NCBI GenBank assembly: GCA_040902855.1
Contig: JBBDWN010000164.1
Location: 1 to 13,100, forward strand
Length of the DNA: 13,100 bases
DNA from: DATHWB01 sp040902855
Lineage (GTDB): Bacteria > Actinomycetota > Acidimicrobiia > Spongiisociales > ZC4RG35
Direction: 5' to 3'
Shown here one piece after another: positions 6,349 through 13,046 of this stretch (position 1 is the first letter of the stretch; the number at the start of each line of letters is the position of its first letter). The notes beneath the pieces were generated by a model that was not told the DNA's origin, searched no databases, and was given only the letters and a program-made list of their open reading frames with translations. The position numbers were made by a program, and so were the translations under genes.

Positions 6349-7044
6349 GTGACCAGTACCAATTGGCGTGTTCTCCTCGTCGACGATCATGAGGTCGTAC
6401 GGGAGGGCCTGGCGGCCCTCATCGACTCGAGCGACGACTTGACCGTGGTCGGACAGGCTGGATCTGTTGCCGACGCAATCCGTCGGACCGGGTTCGACGA
6501 ACCTGACGTCGTGGTTCTCGACGTGCGGCTCCCTGACGGCTCCGGTGTCGAGGCGTGCCGCGAGATCCGCGCCCGCTTCCCCGACGTCAAAGTGCTGATG
6601 CTGACGTCTTTCGCTGACGAGGAGGCACTGATGGCGGCGATCCTCGCCGGTGCATCGGGGTACGTCCTCAAGCGGGTCAGGGGCTCGGACCTCCTCGAGA
6701 GCATCCGCACCGTCGCCGAGGGCGGCTCGTTGCTCGACGCCGAGATGACCGAAAAGTTGTTTCGGCGTCTCCGCGGCGACGGGCACACCGAGGATCCGCT
6801 GCTGTCGAGGCTCTCTCCGCAGGAGCACACGATTCTCGGCCACATCGCAGAGGGCAAGACGAACAAGCAGATCGCAGACGACATGTTCCTGGCGGAGAAG
6901 ACGGTCAAGAACTACGTGTCCAACATGCTGTCCAAGTTGGGGATGGCCCGCCGGTCCGAAGCGGCCGCCTACATGGCGCGGGTCACAGTCGAAAAAGAGC
7001 AGTATCCGCCGGAAGAGTGGGCAGACGGGGAGCCTCCGGCTTGA
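6349..7044 (+). CDS. DosR/DevR-like NarL-family response regulator
   Basis: A 231-residue DNA-binding regulator. The receiver domain (about 6-122) has the acidic pair Asp12/Asp13, phospho-acceptor Asp58 in VVLDVRLPDG, Thr86 and Lys108. After a linker, a LuxR/NarL-type helix-turn-helix spans about 152-212. The recognition segment AEKTVKNYVS (Lys184, Lys187, Asn188) is identical to that of M. tuberculosis DosR, where Lys179, Lys182 and Asn183 contact DNA. Long stretches such as LVDDHEVVR, AILAGASGYV and TNKQIAD.MFLAEKTVKNYVS also match DosR as I recall it. GTG at 6349 is chosen because the DosR-like receiver begins here and a -10 hexamer sits 6 nt upstream; the frame is open further upstream but this lies over the divergent kinase gene. 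The C-terminal tail (EQYPPEEWADGEPPA) is acidic and not conserved. The presumed partner kinase is divergent 66 bp away, and the target box is at 3132. Confidence 0.95.
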   Translation: MTSTNWRVLLVDDHEVVREGLAALIDSSDDLTVVGQAGSVADAIRRTGFDEPDVVVLDVRLPDGSGVEACREIRARFPDVKVLMLTSFADEEALMAAILAGASGYVLKRVRGSDLLESIRTVAEGGSLLDAEMTEKLFRRLRGDGHTEDPLLSRLSPQEHTILGHIAEGKTNKQIADDMFLAEKTVKNYVSNMLSKLGMARRSEAAAYMARVTVEKEQYPPEEWADGEPPA

Positions 7045-7095
7045 GCAACTCCGGACCTCGGGTAGCCTCACGTCGTTCCCGAACCCACTGAGAGC

Positions 7096-7668
7096 ATGGC
7101 CAGAACCTCAAACAAGTCCCCCCGGTCCCCGCAAGAAGCTCCTGCCAAGAAGCAGTCCATTCCGTGGGGCGGGATCATCACCGGCGCGGTCGTCGTGCTC
7201 GCCCTCGCTGCCCTCATCCTCTTCGACAAGCCGCCGCCTGGCATCGAGTTCGCATCGCAGGGCAACCTTCACCTGTCCGCCATCGACGAACCGCACCGCG
7301 GGTACAACTCGTCGCCGGGATCCTCCGGCCCGCATGTCGGTCTTCTCGCCAACTGGGGCGTCCATGAAGAGCCGCTCCCCGAAGAGCTCTTCATCCACAA
7401 CCTCGAAGACGGGGGAGTGGTGATCACTTACGACTGCCCGGAGGGATGTGACGACCTCGAGCAGGGTCTTACCGAGTTGGTCGAAGACGTCGGCGGCCGC
7501 GTCGTGCTCACGCCCTACGCGGGCATAGAGCACGAAGGCGTGTCGTACCGGGCGGCGGCGGTGGCGTGGGGGAGGCTGTTTTTCTTCGACGAGCTGACTG
7601 ACGGGAACGAATCCGAGGTCAAGACGTTCATCAACATCTACGAGGGCATCGATCACCACGCCCGCTGA
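7096..7668 (+). CDS. Membrane-anchored DUF3105 family protein
   Basis: A 190-residue protein. A basic, Ser/Pro/Lys-rich cytoplasmic tail (1-23) precedes one transmembrane helix (about 25-43), and the rest should lie outside the membrane. The family signature is present: YNSSPGSSGPHVG (His80) and FIHNLEDGGVVITY (His101), then a Cys pair at 114 and 118 in CPEGC. The His and Cys residues could bind a metal, but no function is established for DUF3105. The start is ATG at 7096; the upstream purines (CTGAGAG) make only a weak ribosome site. It follows the DosR-like gene by 51 bp on the same strand with no terminator between them, so readthrough or cotranscription is possible. A hairpin at 7671-7688 directly after the stop may end the unit. 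Confidence 0.87.
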   Translation: MARTSNKSPRSPQEAPAKKQSIPWGGIITGAVVVLALAALILFDKPPPGIEFASQGNLHLSAIDEPHRGYNSSPGSSGPHVGLLANWGVHEEPLPEELFIHNLEDGGVVITYDCPEGCDDLEQGLTELVEDVGGRVVLTPYAGIEHEGVSYRAAAVAWGRLFFFDELTDGNESEVKTFINIYEGIDHHAR

Positions 7669-7670
7669 GA

Positions 7671-7688
7671 CCCTGTCGACCGACGGGG
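7671..7688 (+). terminator. Hairpin after the DUF3105 gene, candidate terminator
   Basis: CCCTGTC and GACGGGG pair as a 7-bp stem (one G-U pair) around GACC, starting 2 nt after the DUF3105 stop codon. It is followed by ACTTCTG, with no proper T-run. This would be a weak or Rho-assisted terminator. Confidence 0.4.
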
Positions 7689-7798
7689 ACTTCTGCTGGG
7701 TCCACGCCTCAGACGGCTTCCCCCTCGCCACGTGGTCCATCCCGGTTTTTAGCGAACCAGCGCGTCAAAAACGTAGCGTTTCGACGTCCAAAAGCGGG

Positions 7799-8575
7799 TT
7801 GCACCTTCTGTTCGCGCACGCCACGGGGTTTTGTGGGGCGTGTTGGCGTCCGGTCCGCGCTCGGCTGGGCGAGTATTCGTCCACGGTTTGGGACTTCCGA
7901 GGACACGGTGCATCACGATCGTCGCGAGACCGACGCTCCTGGTGGGAGACGGCCACCGACGCCCTCTCCGTACGCGACGCCGCGCTCGCCGAGGCGCCCG
8001 AGGGCACTCGCGTCGTGGGTGTCGGCCACTCGATGGGGGGCGCCTCCCTCGTCATGGCCGAGCTGCTCTCACCGGGCAGCTTCGACGCTCTCGTCCTGAT
8101 CGAACCCATCATCTTCGGCCCGCCCTTCGCTCGCGATCCGGATCACCCGCTCGTGGGTTTGGCGCTCCGCCGGCGCGACACGTTCGAATCGCGAGACGCG
8201 GTTCTCGCCTCCTACGCCTCGAAACCGCCGTTCGCGGCATGGGATCGCGCCGCCCTGGAAGGCTATGTCGAGGGAGGCTTCATCGAGGTGGACGGGGTCA
8301 CACGGCTCGCTTGTCGCCCCACGTCCGAGGCGGAGGTGTTCACCGCCGCTGGTGCTCACGCGGCATGGGAGCGGCTCTCCGAGGTGTCGACTCCCACGAC
8401 GATCCTCTACGGCGCGAACACCGACACCTACCCGCCGGGCCACGCCGAGGCCCTTGCAGCCCGGTTCGGGAACGCCACGGCTGCGGCTGTCGAGGACACC
8501 GGCCACTTCCTTCCGATGGAGCGTCCGCAGGTCGTCGTCGCAACCGTGCGGGAACGCATCGACGGACTCAGATGA
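7799..8575 (+). CDS. Alpha/beta hydrolase
   Basis: About 258 residues from TTG at 7799. The alpha/beta hydrolase core is clear: LLFAHATGFCG near the N terminus (oxyanion-hole strand and loop), the DFRGHGAS strand-turn, nucleophile elbow GHSMGG (Ser78), acid Asp209 in YGANTDTYPPGH, and His236 in DTGHFLPMERP. The triad is complete and the length is normal for the family. The substrate (ester, lactone, epoxide or other) is not evident. The start is uncertain: relatives usually have some 10-20 residues before the LLFAHATGF strand, and translation of the upstream DNA in the same frame (ending RSVSTSKSG) looks compatible, but no ATG, GTG or TTG is available there. The upstream 130 bp contain an AT-richer stretch (about 7745-7795) that may hold the promoter. 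The gene converges on vapC. Confidence 0.85.
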   Translation: MHLLFAHATGFCGACWRPVRARLGEYSSTVWDFRGHGASRSSRDRRSWWETATDALSVRDAALAEAPEGTRVVGVGHSMGGASLVMAELLSPGSFDALVLIEPIIFGPPFARDPDHPLVGLALRRRDTFESRDAVLASYASKPPFAAWDRAALEGYVEGGFIEVDGVTRLACRPTSEAEVFTAAGAHAAWERLSEVSTPTTILYGANTDTYPPGHAEALAARFGNATAAAVEDTGHFLPMERPQVVVATVRERIDGLR

Positions 8576-8601
8576 GGGCCGCCCCTGGGAGTGCCGCCCC
8601 C

Positions 8602-8616
8602 GAGGTGGTCCACCTC
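8602..8616. terminator. Palindrome between convergent hydrolase and vapC genes
   Basis: GAGGTGG and CCACCTC are perfect 7-bp arms around a single T; as RNA this gives a 6-bp stem with a 3-nt loop. It lies in the 76-bp gap between two genes that end towards each other, so it could terminate both. There is no T-run on either side. Confidence 0.35.
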
Positions 8617-8651
8617 TTGGAGAACGGAGAGTGAGCGCGCGGTACGAGGGA

Positions 8652-9053
8652 TCAGCGTGGTCGCACGACGCGTATTTCGCACCGGGAACCAGGAGAATTG
8701 GCGAGGCGCGCGTCGGCGGTGAGAAGCGAGCAAGCAAGCGCTTCAGCCAATCCGATGTAGGTCGCGTCGTACGGGGTGACGTTGGCCCGGAGCTCGTACG
8801 CCCTCGGCATGAAGGGCAGCGTCGGGTGTCGGGTCAAGTCCAGGTCGGCGAGATCTGTGATGGCGACGCGAAATCTACGTGCCGTCAGGTCGCCGGCGAG
8901 CCAGCGTCGTCGGAGCACCGAGACGGTTTCGACGTCAACCAGATCTGGCGCGGCGAGGTCAGGGTCCTGACGGAGCGCCTCCCGCGCGACGGCTCCGTCG
9001 ACGCCGTCGTCACCGAGCGCGTTGGCGATGATCGAGGCGTCGACAACGATCAC
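8652..9053 (-). CDS. vapC: PIN-domain ribonuclease toxin VapC
   Basis: A 133-residue PIN-domain protein, the toxin of a type II toxin-antitoxin pair; such toxins cut specific cellular RNAs, often tRNA or rRNA. All four acidic metal-binding positions are visible: Asp5 in VVDASIIANAL, Glu42 in DVETVSVLRR, Asp96 in PYDATYIGLAE and Asp114 in LTADARLA. The length is normal, and nothing suggests inactivation. The start is GTG at 9053, overlapping the antitoxin stop codon as GTGA, so translation is probably coupled. The RNA target cannot be predicted. Confidence 0.93.
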   Translation of the reverse strand: MIVVDASIIANALGDDGVDGAVAREALRQDPDLAAPDLVDVETVSVLRRRWLAGDLTARRFRVAITDLADLDLTRHPTLPFMPRAYELRANVTPYDATYIGLAEALACSLLTADARLANSPGSRCEIRVVRPR

Positions 9054-9283
9054 AGCGCTGCGCGCCGGTCCTCAGCAAGATCCCTCACCGCTTGTTCAAG
9101 ACCGACCCTGCCCCCACTCCGCTGCTCTACCCGACGGAGCACTTCGTCGACGGTGGGTCGAGCAGCCATTCGTGCCAGTTCAGCGACGAGATACTGCTGC
9201 AACGACTGTCCCTGGTTCTCGGCGCGCCGCTGCAACTGAGCGTGTACCTCCTCCGGGACGTCTCTCACGAGTACGTTCGGCAT
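9050..9283 (-). CDS. vapB: VapB/FitA-type ribbon-helix-helix antitoxin
   Basis: A 77-residue antitoxin. The N-terminal half (about 1-40) is a ribbon-helix-helix DNA-binding domain of the FitA type: strand MPNVLVRDVP, helix EEVHAQLQRRAENQ, turn GQS, then helix LQQYLVAELARMA. The charged C-terminal half (about 43-77) is the expected toxin-binding tail. It precedes vapC with a 4-bp overlap. ATG at 9283 has no Shine-Dalgarno but has a near-consensus -10 element placed for leaderless transcription. VapB proteins usually repress their own promoter together with VapC, and the palindromic GCAT/ATGC bases around the start fit such an operator. Confidence 0.92.
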   Translation of the reverse strand: MPNVLVRDVPEEVHAQLQRRAENQGQSLQQYLVAELARMAARPTVDEVLRRVEQRSGGRVGLEQAVRDLAEDRRAAL

Positions 9284-9289
9284 GCTTGC

Positions 9290-9295
9290 ATTATG
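9290..9295 (-). promoter_or_regulatory. -10 element of a leaderless vapBC promoter
   Basis: CATAAT on the minus strand (5 of 6 to TATAAT) is followed by 6 nt (GCAAGC) and then the vapB ATG, so RNA would begin at the start codon. GCAT and ATGC motifs surround it and could form the autorepression site. Confidence 0.5.
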
Positions 9296-9344
9296 CTATC
9301 AACCGACCTGGCTTGCAAGGCCCACGGCGGCATGTTGGCTTTCA

Positions 9345-9364
9345 CCTGCTGGGCGGGAAGCAGG
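9345..9364 (-). terminator. Hairpin downstream of menA, candidate terminator
   Basis: CCTGCT and AGCAGG form a 6-bp perfect stem around an 8-nt loop, 12 nt past the menA stop codon. There is no T-run on the minus strand after it, so termination strength is doubtful. Confidence 0.3.
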
Positions 9365-9376
9365 CGTCGCACGATC

Positions 9377-10252
9377 TCAGCTGAACGCAGCCGCCATTCC
9401 GAGTGTCGCTCCGACGAGCAGTTGGATACGGGCAGTGGCGGCGAGGACACCGATCAGGCGTACCGGATCCTCGTTGTTCGCCACGACGGCCACCGGTCGG
9501 GCGGTGAGGGGCACCCACAGGGCGGCGATACCTGTCAGGACCGGAGTGATCCGAACGACGGCCGCGACTGCGATGACCACGAACGACCCGTACATCAGCC
9601 GGCTGTAGAGCTTTCGCGTCCGCTCTCGGCCGAGGACGACGGCCAGCGTGCGCTTCCCCGCACGGGCGTCCGTGTCGATGTCACGCAGGTTGTTCGCTAC
9701 CAGGATCGCGGCAGCCAGGCCACCCATGACCGCTCCCAGCACCCAGGCGTCGACTCCCGGGGAGGAGCCACCGTGGGCGAATCTCGTCCCCACCGTTGCG
9801 ACCAGGCCGAAGAACACGAAGACGAACACTTCGCCCAGCGCTCGGTAGCCGTACGGGATCGGCCCTCCCACGTAGGTGAGCATGGCGAGGATCGACGCCA
9901 AACCGATCACGACGATCGGCCAGCCTGCGATCAGGATCAGTCCGACTCCCGCGGCTGCGGCCACGAACAGGGCAGCACCGGCCGCTCCCCACATCGCCCT
10001 CGCGCTGATCCGCCCTGTCGCCACCATTCGAGTCGGACCCACCCGGTCCGGCGTGTCGGCTCCACGTCCGGCGTCAGAGACGTCGTTGGCGAAGTTCGCC
10101 GCCACCTGGATGGCGAGTGCTCCGGCGAGCGCCAGCAGGAACGAGTCGTTGCGATAGACCCCGTCGTACGCGGCCAGACCCGACCCGACGAGCACCGGCG
10201 CGATCGCGGCGGGAAGTGTCCGCGGGCGGGCAGCCGCCACCCAGTCGTGCAT
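9377..10252 (-). CDS. menA: 1,4-dihydroxy-2-naphthoate polyprenyltransferase MenA
   Basis: A 291-residue integral membrane prenyltransferase of the UbiA family. It attaches the polyprenyl chain to 1,4-dihydroxy-2-naphthoate, giving demethylmenaquinone. The N terminus WVAAARPRTLPAAIAPVLVG is typical of MenA. The two Asp-rich diphosphate/Mg sites are complete: NFANDVSDAGRGADT (Asn56, Asp57, Asp60, Asp66) and NNLRDIDTDARAGKRTLAV (Asn187, Asn188, Asp191, Asp195). Eight to nine hydrophobic segments follow the family pattern. I chose ATG at 10252 because it overlaps the menB stop as TGATG, the usual arrangement for translational coupling; an in-frame ATG at 10264 would add four residues (MALL). Neither has a good ribosome site. 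Menaquinone is the main quinone of most actinobacteria. Confidence 0.95.
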   Translation of the reverse strand: MHDWVAAARPRTLPAAIAPVLVGSGLAAYDGVYRNDSFLLALAGALAIQVAANFANDVSDAGRGADTPDRVGPTRMVATGRISARAMWGAAGAALFVAAAAGVGLILIAGWPIVVIGLASILAMLTYVGGPIPYGYRALGEVFVFVFFGLVATVGTRFAHGGSSPGVDAWVLGAVMGGLAAAILVANNLRDIDTDARAGKRTLAVVLGRERTRKLYSRLMYGSFVVIAVAAVVRITPVLTGIAALWVPLTARPVAVVANNEDPVRLIGVLAATARIQLLVGATLGMAAAFS

Positions 10253-11154
10253 CAGTAGTGCCATGGAAACTTGGAGAAGTCAGGGCGCCGCTTCTCCAAG
10301 AACGCGTCCCGGCCTTCCGCCGCCTCTTCGGTGGCATATCCCAACCGGGTGGCCTCGCCTGCGAACAATTGCTGACCGACGAGTCCGTCGTCGACGAGGT
10401 TGAAGGCGTACTTCAACATCCGCTGGGCCGTCGGCGACTTGCCCATGATCGCGGTGGCCCACTCCAGCGCCACCTCCTCCAGCCGGTCATGGTCGATGCT
10501 CGCATTCACCATGCCCATCCGCGCTGCGTCGTCTGCGGAGTGGTCGGCGCCGATGAAAAAGATCTCTCTCGCCTTCTTCTGGCCGACCATGCGGGCGAGG
10601 TAGGCCGAGCCGTAGCCGGCGTCGTAGCTGGCGACGTCGGCGTCTGTCTGTTTGAAGATGGCGTGTTCCCGGCAGGCGAGTGTCAGGTCACAGACCACGT
10701 GCAGTGAGTGTCCGCCACCGACCGCCCATCCGGGTACCACGGCGATCACGACCTTCGGCATGAACCGGATCAGGCGCTGGACTTCGAGGATGTGAAGCCG
10801 TCCGAGCCTGGCCGGGTCCACGCCATCGCCGTCTGCGTACTTGTACCCGTCCGCACCACGGATGCGCTGGTCTCCGCCGGAGCAGAACGCCCACCCGCCG
10901 TCCTTGGGTGACGGGCCGTTGCCGGTGAGGAGGACACAGCCGACATCCGGCGTCGTGCGGGCATGTTCCAGTGCTGTGTACAACTCGTCGACGGTGTGCG
11001 GTCGGAAGGCATTGCGCACTTCCGGTCGGTCGAAGGCGACCCTGACGGCTCCGAGGCCCTTGGCGCGGTGGTAGGTGATGTCGGTGAAGTCGAAGCCTGC
11101 GACCGGTTCCCATCGGTCCGGATCGAAATGCTCGGAAATGTGTTCGGACGCCAT
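10252..11154 (-). CDS. menB: 1,4-dihydroxy-2-naphthoyl-CoA synthase MenB
   Basis: A 300-residue crotonase-family enzyme that closes the second ring of menaquinone by converting o-succinylbenzoyl-CoA to 1,4-dihydroxy-2-naphthoyl-CoA. Visible are the substrate strand FDRPEVRNAFRPHTVDEL, oxyanion motifs AFCSGGDQ and PGWAVGGGHSLHVVCDL, active-site QTDADVASYDAGYGSAYLAR, and the C-terminal signature EKRRPDFSKFPW. Asp171 and Ser176 match Asp185 and Ser190 of the M. tuberculosis enzyme, so this is the type that supplies its own carboxylate rather than using bicarbonate (assignment from memory of the family). Length is normal. The start is ATG at 11154, 24 bp after the upstream gene; no strong ribosome site is seen. 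It is coupled to menA. Confidence 0.97.
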   Translation of the reverse strand: MASEHISEHFDPDRWEPVAGFDFTDITYHRAKGLGAVRVAFDRPEVRNAFRPHTVDELYTALEHARTTPDVGCVLLTGNGPSPKDGGWAFCSGGDQRIRGADGYKYADGDGVDPARLGRLHILEVQRLIRFMPKVVIAVVPGWAVGGGHSLHVVCDLTLACREHAIFKQTDADVASYDAGYGSAYLARMVGQKKAREIFFIGADHSADDAARMGMVNASIDHDRLEEVALEWATAIMGKSPTAQRMLKYAFNLVDDGLVGQQLFAGEATRLGYATEEAAEGRDAFLEKRRPDFSKFPWHY

Positions 11155-11172
11155 GTCACCGGCGACGGTAGC

Positions 11173-11188
11173 GATCGTTCAGACGATC
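11173..11188. repeat. Palindrome at the junction of the Sm-like gene and menB
   Basis: GATCGT and ACGATC are perfect 6-bp arms around TCAG; the stop codon of the upstream gene lies within it. Its minus-strand hairpin would sit 18 nt before the menB start. It could be an operator or a weak attenuating hairpin inside the operon. Confidence 0.4.
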
Positions 11189-11712
11189 CTCCGCACGGCA
11201 TCGATCGTGCCGAGCGGGACGACGACTGCCTTCCCGTCGTCGGACAAGAGCACATGGTCGGTGGCGGCGACGACGATGCGCCCCGACAGTTCGAGTCCGT
11301 GCGACCCGCCGAGGAGCGTGACGTGTTCACCGGTCGACTCGTATTCGGCGAGTCGTGCCTTGAAAGTCCGTGACCCTCCGCTGACCGTGTGTCCTCCCGA
11401 GTTGGAGCGACGCGTGGTCATGACAGAACGGTCCGCCCGAACATCCCAACAGGTGCCGTCGCCGATCACCGTGGCGTAGTCGTTTCCGACGAAGTCGACG
11501 GTTCCCGTGAGGCGGCCGGTCGAGGTGAACACCGTGACGTGATCTCCGCGATGCATCGCCTGTTCCCACACGTCGATCAACCCTCGCCGTCGCCGGCGCC
11601 CCTGTTCGGTTTCGTGCTCCGTCGTCTCCCATTCGTCGACGACCTCGGATCCGACCGCAGATCGGAGGTGGGCAGAGAGTGCGGAAATGGGTGTGGGATC
11701 GTCGTGGAGCAT
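11179..11712 (-). CDS. Uncharacterised protein with two Sm-like repeats
   Basis: About 177 residues from ATG at 11712. No family with known function was recognised. Residues 1-52 are helical and charged, with an Arg run at 39-43. Two similar beta-rich segments follow. The first (about 56-98) reads GDHVTVFTSTGRLTGTVDFVGNDYATV; the second (about 128-176) reads GEHVTLLGGSHGLELSGRIVVAATDHVLL and ends in VVVPLGTIDAVRRIV. This is the strand order of an Sm/LSm small barrel, here apparently duplicated. Sm proteins bind RNA, but barrels of this kind also serve other purposes. The start is uncertain: there is no ribosome site, and a GTG at 11853 in the same frame would add 47 residues that do not look conserved and would crowd the divergent promoter. 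It lies 24 bp before menB and is probably in the same operon. Confidence 0.72.
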   Translation of the reverse strand: MLHDDPTPISALSAHLRSAVGSEVVDEWETTEHETEQGRRRRRGLIDVWEQAMHRGDHVTVFTSTGRLTGTVDFVGNDYATVIGDGTCWDVRADRSVMTTRRSNSGGHTVSGGSRTFKARLAEYESTGEHVTLLGGSHGLELSGRIVVAATDHVLLSDDGKAVVVPLGTIDAVRRIV

Positions 11713-11874
11713 GGGAGGAGTCGGCCGCGGAGAACCAACTACCTTCCCGTCGGTCAGTGGCGCGAAGTCGTAAGGATGTTTCCAGTGCCCGCCGGGTCCG
11801 TTCAGTCTCCTGGCACCAAGCGGACTCGCTCCAAACCGGTAGCCCGGCCACAATCAACGGTGTGAGAACGATCG

Positions 11875-12945
11875 ATGACTGAAGCCAGCGTCGTACCGAC
11901 TGACGCGGCGCTCGCCAAGCTGTCCCGCCTCGATCGGTTCCTGCCTGTCTGGATCGGGCTGGCGATGGTCGTCGGCCTGCTGCTGGGGCGGGCGGTCCCC
12001 GATCTGAACGATGCTCTCGACGCCGTCAAGGTTGACACCGTGTCGCTGCCGATCGCCATCGGTCTGCTGGCGATGATGTATCCGGTGCTCGCCAAGGTCC
12101 GCTACTCGCGGATCGGCGAGGTTGCCTCCGACCGTCGCATGATGGCCACATCGCTCGTCTTGAACTGGCTGGTGGGGCCGGCGCTCATGTTCGCCCTCGC
12201 CTGGATCCTGCTCCCGGATCTTCCCGAGTACCGCACGGGGCTGATCATCGTCGGACTGGCCAGATGTATCGCCATGGTCTTGATCTGGAACGACCTCGCC
12301 TGCGGTGATCGGGAGGCGGCCGCCGTGCTGGTGGCGGTCAACTCCGTGTTCCAGATCGCTGCCTATGCCGTCCTCGGCTGGTTCTATCTCGAAGTGCTGC
12401 CCGGGTGGCTGGGTCTCGACACGGCGGCGTTGGACGTCTCGATGTGGGAGATCGCCAAGATCGTGCTCATCTTCCTCGGGGTCCCGCTCGTCGCCGGGTA
12501 TCTCACCCGGCTGTGGGGCGAGCGCACCCGCGGCATCGAGTGGTACGAGGAAACGTTCCTCCCGCGCATCGGTCCGTTCGCCCTGTATGGCCTGCTGTTC
12601 ACGGTCGTCGTGCTCTTCGCCCTGCAGGGCGAGACCATCACCGCCAACCCCGCAGACGTCGTCCGGATCGCCCTCCCGCTGCTCATCTACTTCGCGCTGA
12701 TGTGGGGCATCTCGTTCGCGTTGGGCTTGAAACTCGGCTTCGGATACGAAAGGAACACGACGATCGCGTTCACTGCCGCCGGCAACAACTTCGAACTCGC
12801 CATCGCCGTCGCCATCGGTGTGTTCGGTGTGACGTCCGGCGAGGCCCTGGCCGGTGTCGTCGGTCCGTTGATCGAGGTCCCGGTGCTCGTCGGCCTGGTC
12901 TACGTAGCTCTGTGGGCGCGCCGCCGCTTCTACGCCCCGTCCTGA
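11875..12945 (+). CDS. ACR3-family arsenite efflux permease
   Basis: A 356-residue membrane transporter with about ten hydrophobic segments, the size of bacterial ACR3 proteins. It would expel arsenite (possibly antimonite) using the proton gradient. Conserved motifs include SLPIAIGLLAMMYPVLAKVRY, LNWLVGPALMFALAW, GLARCIAMVLIWNDLACGD with the essential membrane Cys (Cys131) and TAAGNNFELAIAVAIGVFG with the conserved Glu307. ATG at 11875 is preceded by no clear ribosome site. No arsR or arsC is in the window, so the usual ars partners are either elsewhere or absent. A hairpin at 12951-12964 lies just beyond the stop. The gene is divergent from the Sm-like/menB/menA group. The symbol acr3 or arsB is in use for such genes. 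Confidence 0.94.
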   Translation: MTEASVVPTDAALAKLSRLDRFLPVWIGLAMVVGLLLGRAVPDLNDALDAVKVDTVSLPIAIGLLAMMYPVLAKVRYSRIGEVASDRRMMATSLVLNWLVGPALMFALAWILLPDLPEYRTGLIIVGLARCIAMVLIWNDLACGDREAAAVLVAVNSVFQIAAYAVLGWFYLEVLPGWLGLDTAALDVSMWEIAKIVLIFLGVPLVAGYLTRLWGERTRGIEWYEETFLPRIGPFALYGLLFTVVVLFALQGETITANPADVVRIALPLLIYFALMWGISFALGLKLGFGYERNTTIAFTAAGNNFELAIAVAIGVFGVTSGEALAGVVGPLIEVPVLVGLVYVALWARRRFYAPS

Positions 12946-12950
12946 CAGGT

Positions 12951-12964
12951 CGCGAAACTTCGCG
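12951..12964 (+). terminator. Hairpin after the ACR3 gene, candidate terminator
   Basis: CGCGAA and TTCGCG form perfect 6-bp arms with a 2-nt centre, starting 6 nt after the permease stop codon. The following bases (CTATTC) are only mildly T-rich, so it would be a weak intrinsic terminator. Confidence 0.4.
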
Positions 12965-13033
12965 CTATTCGGGGGTGGTGAACCTCTTGCCTGTCGATAC
13001 GCTGCCGGCCGGTCAGTACAAGTGAAGGGGTCT

Positions 13034-13038
13034 GGAGG
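13034..13038 (+). promoter_or_regulatory. Ribosome binding site of the gene at the right edge
   Basis: GGAGG is followed by an 8-nt spacer and GTG at 13047. It is the main support for a gene start here. A TANNNT element (TACGCT, 12998-13003) upstream could be its promoter -10 region. Confidence 0.5.
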
Positions 13039-13046
13039 CGTCACAC

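Noticed and set aside
7684..7697. GGGAC half-site (GGGACTTCTGCTGG at about 7685) upstream of the hydrolase, similar to the weak box at 3153
   Set aside because: Only one half-site matches the DosR motif and it overlaps the DUF3105 terminator-like hairpin; it is likely chance in GC-rich DNA.
9092..10258. 388-codon open frame on the plus strand
   Set aside because: Antisense to menA and vapB, both of which are clearly recognised; its translation is low-complexity.
12978..13025. 15-codon GTG-initiated frame upstream of the edge gene (possible leader peptide)
   Set aside because: No ribosome site and no repeated codons typical of an attenuator; such short frames are common by chance.
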